7,954 bases of DNA from Caldisericaceae bacterium (lineage in GTDB: Bacteria; Calditrichota; Calditrichia; Calditrichales; Calditrichaceae). The notes under the pieces are model-generated. The model saw nothing but the letters and a program-made list of their open reading frames with translations, was not told where the DNA came from and made no database searches. Location: positions 1 through 7,954 of the forward strand of contig JAGHBR010000454.1 of the NCBI GenBank assembly GCA_021160885.1, written 5' to 3'. Shown in pieces: positions 1 through 4,833 of the stretch; the stretch's first letter is position 1; every line of letters begins with the position of its first letter. Both the position numbers and the translations under genes were made by a program.

Positions 1-29
1 CCTTTACTAAGTCTATCTTACGTATTTTC

Positions 30-88
30 AACTCATTAAATCCTCCTCTCTTTAATAAAGAGAGGAGTAAAGAGGGGATGAGTTTTTT
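30..88 (+). terminator. Rho-independent terminator of an upstream gene
   Basis: An inner 11-bp perfect stem (43-53 with 57-67) and an outer 7-bp perfect stem (30-36 with 78-84) are joined by an asymmetric internal loop, and T residues run through 83-88. The T run on the + strand and its absence on the other side indicate termination of a + strand gene left of the window. The long AT/purine-pyrimidine biased palindrome could also be a member of a dispersed intergenic palindrome family. Confidence 0.7.
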
Positions 89-125
89 AATAAAAATTAG
101 TATTTCAAAGCTTTCATTGCATTAG

Positions 126-179
126 ATTCCCCTTCAAGTACGGCATGACAGCATTGGAAAATCTCTGATTTTTTTAAAG
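126..179. repeat. Dispersed intergenic repeat, copy A
   Basis: Positions 146-179 match 4590-4623 at 27 of 34 positions without a gap. In both places the match is preceded by a short element of the widespread type that begins or ends with GATTCC and TGACA (126-150 here, 4558-4583 in the other copy). The two copies lie upstream of different genes, ammonia-lyase and rpoN. No open reading frame lies inside, so this is a noncoding repeat or a miniature-element remnant rather than an insertion sequence. Confidence 0.55.
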
Positions 180-241
180 GCTTCCGATTAAAAATGAAAG
201 AGTGAGAGGTGGAGATTTGAAATTAGCTGATTAGAAGCTGG

Positions 242-305
242 CAGACTGGCTGGTTCACCTGCGTGTCCTGCTGACCAGGATTCTGTAAGTGGGCCGGTCT
301 GTTTT
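242..305 (+). other. GC-rich foldable island, terminator-like
   Basis: An outer 10-bp stem (242-251 with 292-301, two G-U pairs) encloses a smaller hairpin (TCCTG at 266-270 with CAGGA at 276-280), and TTTT follows at 302-305. It stands out as a GC-rich block inside very AT-rich noncoding DNA, which often marks a structured RNA or a terminator. It matches no riboswitch class I can recognise. A 17-codon open stretch (about 236-289) also crosses it, so it could instead be a scrap of an old coding region. Confidence 0.35.
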
Positions 306-675
306 AACATTTTCTATTCTAAACCTGTTAATTCGTCCATGGCAAAAAGGCATCACTGTTATTTAAAATCAGCGTTTTTACTCGTTACTAATCCAAACTA
401 TTGGAAATCGGCGCTAAATAATATCTTCTGTTCTAAAAAAATTTTTTCCCAAATAACGAATAAAAATTAGATCAATCCATTGAAACCGTTCTAAACAATT
501 AGTTAATTAAGGATTTAAGATTTTGCCTTCACCGCCCTCTTGAATATTTTTTCAAAATGATTTTCTGACCACTTCTGATTTCATCTAAAAATCAATAAAA
601 CGGTGGATTGCCAATAATATTCTTTGTAATTTCTTTTCGCTAAACTCCGGTAAATCTCAATGGAAAGGAAAGACC

Positions 676-2202
676 ATGGCGATTATCTTAGATGGCAATT
701 CTTTAACGATTGAAAAATTAGTTCGTATTGCTCGTTTCAATGAGAAGGTTGAATTAGCACCAGAGGCTTTAGAACGCATCAAGGCCTGCCGTCGCATGTT
801 GGAAAAGAAAATCGCCGCTCGCGAAGTAATGTATGGCATCAACACAGGTATCGGTGAGTTTTCAGAAGTTATTTTAAGTGATGAGCAGGTTGAAAAATTT
901 CAGCAATATTTAATTTACAATCATGCGGCTGGCATTGGGGAGCCGGCGCCCATTGAATATGTGCGGGCCGCCATGGCCAGCCGCATTAATGTACACGCCA
1001 AAGGACGCTCCGGTGTTAGACCGGAGATTACACTCACTTTGGTGGAAATGTTAAACAAAGGTGTTACACCGGTAGTTTGTCAAAAAGGTTCGGTTGGCGC
1101 CAGCGGTGATTTGGCTCCCATGTCACAAATCGCTTTACTATTATTAGGAGAAGGCGAGGCTTTTTACCAGGGACAACGCCTGCCGGGTAAAGAGGCTATG
1201 GAAAAAGCAGGGATTAAAATCCCCGGCTTAAAAGCGCGTGATGGCCTGGCAACTATTAACGGTTCGAACCTCTTAACCGCCATGAGCGCCTTACAGCTTT
1301 ACGATATGGAACGCTGGCTACGTCAGGCAGAAATTGCCGCGGCCATGTCGCTGGAAGCGTTGTTAGCCAACCTCAAACCGTACGATGAACGCCTGCACCT
1401 GGCCCGCGGATTCAAAGGCGCCATGCGCAGCGCTAAAGCCATCAGAAAGTGTTTACAGGGCAGCGACCTGTACAACGGGAAGATTAAACAACGCGTGCAG
1501 GATGCCTACTCAATGCGTTCTACGCCCCAGGTGATCGGCGCTGCCCATGATGCCATTGATTATGCCTGGAGTCAGGTGGAAATAGAACTGAACGGCGTGG
1601 GCGACAATCCAGTGTTTTTTGTGGAAGATGAACTGACCCTGACTGGAGCTAATTTTCAGGGAACACCTGTTTCTCTGCCCATGGACATGGCGGGCGCGGC
1701 CATTACCATGGTTAGCGTGATGTCCGAACGGCGCATGAATCGCCTGAACAATCCGGCGCTCAGTGCCGGCCTGCCACCGTTTTTAACCAAAGGCGCCGGC
1801 ATGTTCTCCGGCCTGATGCTCACCCAGTACACGGCAGATCATCTGATTGTTGAACAACGCATCCTTTCCATGCCCGCCTCTATTCAATCCATTCCGGCTG
1901 CTGCCGATCAGGAAGATTTCGTTTCTATGGGCATGAACACAGCCATCAAAAACGGGCAAATCTTAGACGATGCGTATGGTGTGCTGGGCATTGAATTTAT
2001 GGCTGCCGCTCAGGCACTCGACTTTCGACAGCACCATTTTGGCCAGGGCGTGCAAACCGCTAAAAAGGTGATTCGTAAATACATCCCCTATCTGGATGAA
2101 GATCGTCCCCTGTACCCGGACCATACAAAAATGAAAGCCCTGGTCAAATCGGGAGAAATTCTGGAAACAGTGGAACAGGAAATCGGCAGTTTAAAAGGTT
2201 AG
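676..2202 (+). CDS. hutH: Histidine ammonia-lyase family protein (HAL/PAL/TAL, MIO enzyme)
   Basis: Cytoplasmic lyase predicted to convert L-histidine to urocanate plus ammonia. It has 508 residues, the usual family length. The Ala142-Ser143-Gly144 triad in GSVGASGDLAP cyclises to the electrophilic MIO group. Compared with Pseudomonas putida HutH, it keeps Tyr53 (YGINTG), His83, Asn195, the Gln-Tyr-Arg trio in QDAYSMR (275, 278, 281), Phe327, Met381 and Glu413 (ADQEDFVSM). His83 and the Gln-Glu pair are typical of histidine rather than phenylalanine/tyrosine lyases. Odd points: Asn82 replaces the usual Ser, the signature has Pro-Met where Pro-Leu is usual, and NFQGTPVS resembles plant PAL more than the HutH form NFHAEPVA. 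The start is set by AAGGAAAG six to seven bases before ATG. It stands alone, without hutU, hutI or hutG, 100 bases before hisC. The family call is firm. Histidine is the likely substrate; an aromatic amino acid is possible. Confidence 0.88.
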   Translation: MAIILDGNSLTIEKLVRIARFNEKVELAPEALERIKACRRMLEKKIAAREVMYGINTGIGEFSEVILSDEQVEKFQQYLIYNHAAGIGEPAPIEYVRAAMASRINVHAKGRSGVRPEITLTLVEMLNKGVTPVVCQKGSVGASGDLAPMSQIALLLLGEGEAFYQGQRLPGKEAMEKAGIKIPGLKARDGLATINGSNLLTAMSALQLYDMERWLRQAEIAAAMSLEALLANLKPYDERLHLARGFKGAMRSAKAIRKCLQGSDLYNGKIKQRVQDAYSMRSTPQVIGAAHDAIDYAWSQVEIELNGVGDNPVFFVEDELTLTGANFQGTPVSLPMDMAGAAITMVSVMSERRMNRLNNPALSAGLPPFLTKGAGMFSGLMLTQYTADHLIVEQRILSMPASIQSIPAAADQEDFVSMGMNTAIKNGQILDDAYGVLGIEFMAAAQALDFRQHHFGQGVQTAKKVIRKYIPYLDEDRPLYPDHTKMKALVKSGEILETVEQEIGSLKG

Positions 2203-2216
2203 AGTTTTCTAAATTC

Positions 2217-2245
2217 ATCATTGCTCTTGGCGATTTGATTTTTTT
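2217..2245 (+). terminator. Weak terminator after the ammonia-lyase gene
   Basis: ATCATTGC (2217-2224) pairs with GCGA-TT-TGAT (2230-2239): two 4-bp helices separated by a two-base bulge, a 5-base loop and one G-U pair. A T run follows directly (2239-2245). It is AT-rich and imperfect, so it may only partly separate hal from hisC. Confidence 0.35.
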
Positions 2246-2261
2246 AAATGTAAAAATTTGT

Positions 2262-2269
2262 TAACTTTG
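2262..2269 (+). promoter_or_regulatory. Possible -7 element of a hisC promoter
   Basis: TAACTTTG matches the TAnnTTTG -7 motif of Bacteroidetes-type promoters. The same octamer occurs upstream of rpoN at 4784-4791. A TTTG lies at 2234-2237, but the 24-base spacer is longer than the roughly 20 expected, so the upstream half is weak. Transcription would begin near 2276, leaving a leader of about 27 bases before the hisC ATG. Confidence 0.3.
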
Positions 2270-2302
2270 GCACAAAGATCAGAAACGGGAAAGGATGAAA
2301 CA

Positions 2303-3388
2303 ATGCCCTTAGTACCGAAACACATTCAGGAATTAAAGCCATATCAACCGGGAAAGTCCATTGAAGAATTAAAGCGCGAATTAGGTTTAAACAAAATTGT
2401 AAAATTAGCTTCTAATGAAAATCCCATTGGCGTTTCGCCCTTAGCCTTAAAAGCCATGCAAGAAGCTCTGAACACCATCAACCGTTATCCCAGCCCGGAT
2501 GCCTATGAACTGCGTAAAGCCCTTGCCAAGCGCTACGATGTAAAAATCGAAAACGTCTTTACCGGCAACGGCTCCGAAGGCATTATTGCCACCATCATGC
2601 GCACCTTTTTGCTTGATGACGAAGAAGCGATTACCTCGCACGGTTCGTTCGTGACCTTTGACGTGCAAGCGCAATCGCGCGGCATCAAATTGATTCGCAC
2701 GCCTCTCAAAGATTACCGTATCGATCTGGAAGCCATGCTTGAACACATTAATGAGAAAACGAAAATCATCTATCTGGCCAATCCAAACAATCCGACCGGA
2801 ACTATTTTTACAGTCAGTGAATTTTTAAAATTCATCAAACAGGTGCCGCCCAGAGTGCTGGTTATTTTGGATGAAGCTTACTTTGAGTTTGCCCATGACG
2901 AACCGATTTACCCCGATTCCATGCAATACCGGCTGGACAACGTGATTACACTGCGCACCTTTTCCAAAGCTTTTGGTCTGGCCGGAGTGCGTATTGGGTA
3001 TGGATTTGCTCACGAAAATTTCATTGCCAATCTAATGAAAGTCAAACTTACCTTTGAACCAAGTACTCTGGCCCAGGTAGCCGCGGTGGCAGCCATGGAG
3101 GATGCCGATTTTCTGGAGCAGACCCTACACATTAACCGCATCGGCAAACAATTTTTGTACGAATTGTTTGAAGAAATGGGCATTCAATATTTAAAATCGT
3201 ACACCAACTTTGTGACCATTGTTTTAGATTCCGAAAAGCGGGTTAACGATTTGTTTAACAAACTTTTGAAAGAAGGCGTGATTGTCCGGCCGTTAAAATC
3301 CTTTGGCTTGCCCAATTGCATTCGCGTTTCCATCGGCTGGCCGGAAGAGAACGAGTTTTTTGCTCAGAAGTTGAAGAAAACACTTTAA
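2303..3388 (+). CDS. hisC: Histidinol-phosphate aminotransferase family protein
   Basis: PLP-dependent class I/II aminotransferase, 361 residues. The expected reaction is imidazole-acetol phosphate plus glutamate giving histidinol phosphate, in histidine biosynthesis in the cytosol. Visible motifs: SNENPIG (37-43), RYPSP (61-65), NPNNPTG (160-166), DEAYFEF (190-196), SKAFGLAGVRIGYG (221-234) with the PLP lysine at 222, and Arg341 for the substrate carboxylate. TFEPSTLAQ replaces the PFNVNSLAQ common in classical HisC, so aromatic substrates (phenylpyruvate, prephenate) are possible. ATG 2303 has AAGGA seven bases upstream. An in-frame TTG at 2258 would overlap the candidate promoter and lacks a good ribosome site. 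No other his genes are nearby. A decayed partial copy of its 3' end follows (3434-3517). The first eight leucines are all TTA, after which CTG becomes common. Confidence 0.9.
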   Translation: MPLVPKHIQELKPYQPGKSIEELKRELGLNKIVKLASNENPIGVSPLALKAMQEALNTINRYPSPDAYELRKALAKRYDVKIENVFTGNGSEGIIATIMRTFLLDDEEAITSHGSFVTFDVQAQSRGIKLIRTPLKDYRIDLEAMLEHINEKTKIIYLANPNNPTGTIFTVSEFLKFIKQVPPRVLVILDEAYFEFAHDEPIYPDSMQYRLDNVITLRTFSKAFGLAGVRIGYGFAHENFIANLMKVKLTFEPSTLAQVAAVAAMEDADFLEQTLHINRIGKQFLYELFEEMGIQYLKSYTNFVTIVLDSEKRVNDLFNKLLKEGVIVRPLKSFGLPNCIRVSIGWPEENEFFAQKLKKTL

Positions 3389-3390
3389 AT

Positions 3391-3427
3391 AAATTTTGAA
3401 TTTTGAATGTTGAATGTTGAATGAAAT
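3391..3427. repeat. TTGAAT-rich tail repeat, copy 1
   Basis: Short, nearly tandem TTGAATTT and TTGAATG units follow the hisC stop codon directly. The block matches 3509-3545 at 33 of 37 positions without gaps. It is a low-complexity intergenic repeat and has no coding features. Confidence 0.65.
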
Positions 3428-3455
3428 AGGACTTTAAAGTCCTTTAGTTTGTTTA
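3428..3455 (+). terminator. Possible hisC terminator
   Basis: AGGACTTTAAAGTCCT (3428-3443) is a perfect 16-base palindrome. As RNA it would give a 6-bp stem with a TTAA loop, followed by a T-rich stretch (3443-3454). The stem is short and the T run is interrupted by AG and G, so efficiency is uncertain. It overlaps the first codons of the hisC remnant. Confidence 0.4.
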
Positions 3456-3517
3456 ATTGCATTCGCGGTTCGATTAGTTTGTTCGAAAAAAATGAATTTT
3501 TCGAACAGAAATTTTGA
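3434..3517 (+). pseudogene. Remnant of a second hisC 3' end
   Basis: Twenty-six consecutive codons (3434-3511) align without a gap to hisC codons at 3293-3370. Identity is 55 of 78 bases and 18 of 26 residues. The remnant reads LKSFSLFNCIRGSIS then LFEKNEFFEQKF and stops at TGA 3515, against LKSFGLPNCIRVSIG then WPEENEFFAQKL in hisC. Several differences are silent or conservative, as expected if the copy diverged while coding. No start codon or upstream domains remain, and an in-frame TGA lies at 3422. The last residues of hisC (after AAG 3370) are missing from the copy. The likely origin is a tandem hisC duplicate, or two paralogues, mostly removed by deletion. It could instead be a local segmental duplication. 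Confidence 0.65.
3480..3507. repeat. Perfect inverted repeat in the hisC remnant
   Basis: TGTTCGAAAAA (3480-3490) and TTTTTCGAACA (3497-3507) are perfect complements around a 6-base AATGAA loop. There is no T run after the right arm, so it is not a standard + strand terminator. It lies entirely inside the remnant of hisC, where the intact gene has no such palindrome, so it arose by point changes after duplication. Confidence 0.6.
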
Positions 3518-3545
3518 ATTTTGAGTGTTGAATTTTGAATTAGAT
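3509..3545. repeat. TTGAAT-rich tail repeat, copy 2
   Basis: This matches 3391-3427 at 33 of 37 positions. It follows the hisC remnant just as copy 1 follows hisC, although about 23 bases closer. It is better conserved than the adjoining remnant codons. Confidence 0.65.
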
Positions 3546-3569
3546 TTAAAGATTTTTAGTTGAATGGCT

Positions 3570-3598
3570 TTGACAGTTTGGGCACGAAAGTTTATATT
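3570..3598 (+). promoter_or_regulatory. Sigma-70-type promoter of the DUF1848 gene
   Basis: Consensus TTGACA (3570-3575), a 17-base spacer and TATATT (3593-3598), which differs from TATAAT at one position. The predicted start of transcription is about 3605, one or two bases before the ATG at 3607, so the transcript should be leaderless. Confidence 0.65.
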
Positions 3599-3606
3599 CA
3601 ATTATT

Positions 3607-4443
3607 ATGAAAACAGTCATCTCTGCTTCAAGGCGGACAGATATTCCGGCCTTTTATCTGGATTGGTTTATTGACAGAATTAATCAGGGGGTTGTCGAAG
3701 TCCGTAATCCCTTTTACCCGCAAAACACAAAACGCGTGTCACTCACGCCAGACCAAGTGGAATGGATTGTCTTCTGGTCGCGAAATTATGGCCATTTCCT
3801 GAAAAAACGTCAATCTTTTGAAGCCTATCAATTATTTTTTCATTTCACCATTGTCTCGCCTTCCATCTTAGAAAAAAGCCCAATGCCCATTGCCCGGCAA
3901 CTAAACCAATTGGAACAACTGGTAAATATTTATGGAGCCCAAAGAATCATCTGGCGCTACGACCCGCTCGTATTCTGGCGGCAAGGATCAAACCTAAACA
4001 CCAATTTTTCAGAGAAAGAATTTGAATTTTTGGCAAAAACTATTACCGGCTTTGGCATTAAAAGTTGTACCATTAGCGTGGCCCATCCCTATGCTAAATT
4101 TGAAAAACGCTTAAAAAACAAATTTCCTCAACTCACTTTAATCGAACAACAGGATGATTTTGTACTGAAAACGGTCAGCAAATTACTGGATATTGCGCAA
4201 TATTACCACTTAGAGATTAAAGCCTGCTGCACAGATTTTTTGTTAAAGAATCACAATATTCACAAAGCAGCCTGTATTGATGGACATCTACTCAACCAGC
4301 TTTCTTCCAACAAGGTTTCAGAAGCCAAAACGCCCACCCGTCCTGAGTGCGTCTGCACCAAATCGATTGACATTGGTGATTACCGCCGCCAACCTTGCTA
4401 CTTTGGATGTCTTTACTGTTATGCAAATCCAGTCTGGAAATAA
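3607..4443 (+). CDS. DUF1848 family protein, function unknown
   Basis: A 278-residue soluble protein of the DUF1848 family. The N-terminus ISASRRTDIPAFY (5-17), VRNPF (32-36), VFWSRN (55-60), IIWRYDP (114-120) and the C-terminal SIDIGDY with CYFGCLYCYAN (264-274) are the conserved landmarks. Cysteines 264, 268 and 271 form CX3CX2C, the spacing that binds the iron-sulfur cluster in radical SAM enzymes, but here it lies at the extreme C-terminus. Cys248 and Cys250 (CVC) are nearby, and Cys207-208 and Cys223 are further possible ligands. No signal peptide or membrane segment is seen. The N-terminal motif begins five residues after ATG 3607, which fixes the start, yet there is no Shine-Dalgarno site at normal spacing and the promoter adjoins the ATG. 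The gene stands alone as a single transcription unit. No substrate can be named; a metal-cluster or redox role is inference. Confidence 0.85.
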   Translation: MKTVISASRRTDIPAFYLDWFIDRINQGVVEVRNPFYPQNTKRVSLTPDQVEWIVFWSRNYGHFLKKRQSFEAYQLFFHFTIVSPSILEKSPMPIARQLNQLEQLVNIYGAQRIIWRYDPLVFWRQGSNLNTNFSEKEFEFLAKTITGFGIKSCTISVAHPYAKFEKRLKNKFPQLTLIEQQDDFVLKTVSKLLDIAQYYHLEIKACCTDFLLKNHNIHKAACIDGHLLNQLSSNKVSEAKTPTRPECVCTKSIDIGDYRRQPCYFGCLYCYANPVWK

Positions 4444-4760
4444 AAACCATTCTTCGTCTTGCACAACTCAACAGAAAAAAATTACTGAAGAACAATTTTA
4501 AACTCATAAAGAGAAACCTTTGAAAAAATATTTAAAAATGTCCTTCCCGCGCAGGCATGTCATTCTTGCGAAGGCAGGAATCCCTAAATTGACAGGTTTG
4601 GAGAATACCTGATTCTTTCAAAGTTTTCAAATAATGCGTCTGTTCTAACACGTCTAATTCCAGATATCTAACAGAAAAACGATGTTTTGGAGAAACCTAA
4701 TCGTAAGTCAGACATCAATTGATTTTTCTTTTAAATTCGGGTAAACTTCTGCAAAACATC
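4444..4760. other. Noncoding region between the DUF1848 gene and rpoN
   Basis: AT-rich DNA without a credible gene. It contains the second dispersed repeat copy (4539-4623). TTCTTC (4451-4456) and GAAGAA (4487-4492) could pair across a 30-base loop before TTTTAA, but this is too weak to call a terminator. GTCTGTTCTAACA (4638-4650) matches 297-309 at 12 of 13 positions, so the similarity between the two intergenic regions may extend beyond the main repeat. From about 4651 to 4760 I see nothing recognisable. Confidence 0.5.
4539..4623. repeat. Dispersed intergenic repeat, copy B
   Basis: It begins with two adjacent imperfect 19-base direct repeats (4539-4557 and 4558-4576, 15 of 19 identical). 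The second contains a 7-bp hairpin (TTCTTGC 4562-4568 with GCAGGAA 4574-4580). Then comes the 34-base segment 4590-4623, which matches 146-179 at 27 positions. The first part resembles the intergenic GTCATTC...GGAATCC palindromes seen in many bacterial genomes. No coding potential. Confidence 0.55.
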
Positions 4761-4791
4761 TTGACACTCTCCAACGATTTGCCTAACTTTG
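4761..4791 (+). promoter_or_regulatory. Probable rpoN promoter
   Basis: TTGACA at 4761-4766 is followed after 17 bases by TAACTT (4784-4789), part of TAACTTTG (4784-4791). It reads either as a sigma-70-like -35 with a poor -10, or as the Bacteroidetes-type TTG-N20-TAnnTTTG. Either way transcription should begin near 4797, giving a leader of about 37 bases. Confidence 0.5.
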
Positions 4792-4833
4792 TTACATGAA
4801 TCGTGCCAAATTTAATAAAACAGGAAGCGCTTG

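Larger units (their letters stand above)
1..661. other. Long noncoding region upstream of the ammonia-lyase gene
   Basis: No convincing gene is visible on either strand. The region contains a terminator hairpin (30-88), a dispersed repeat copy (about 126-179), a GC-rich foldable island (242-305) and an A7T6 tract at 435-447 that should be intrinsically curved. The remainder is AT-rich without clear structure. No well-formed promoter for the ammonia-lyase gene could be chosen. A weak candidate is TTGAAA at 480-485 with TAATTA at 504-509 (18-base spacer), which would leave a leader of roughly 160 bases. The gene that ends to the left of the window is not identifiable. Confidence 0.6.

Noticed and set aside
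339..470. Open frame of 43 codons starting at ATG 339 in the hal upstream region
   Set aside because: There is no ribosome site before the ATG, the composition follows the AT-rich surroundings, and the encoded peptide resembles nothing I recognise.
2268..2282. Sigma-54 promoter before hisC (TGGCAC at 2268-2273)
   Set aside because: The -24 half is exact, but no GC-containing -12 half is present at the required spacing. GGGCAC at 3580-3585, before the DUF1848 gene, fails for the same reason.
2258..2302. Upstream TTG start for hisC, adding 15 residues
   Set aside because: The extension overlaps the TAACTTTG promoter candidate, lacks a ribosome site, and precedes the normal family N-terminus. 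ATG 2303 has AAGGA at good spacing.
3391..3545. CRISPR-like array suggested by repeated TTGAAT units
   Set aside because: The units are 6-8 bases, contiguous and degenerate, with no spacers and no cas genes.
4277..4507. Open frames overlapping the end of the DUF1848 gene on both strands
   Set aside because: They overlap the conserved cysteine motif of DUF1848 in other frames and have no ribosome site or recognisable product.
4831..4833. TTG start for rpoN one codon before the ATG
   Set aside because: It lies only three bases after AGGAAG, whereas ATG 4834 has normal spacing.
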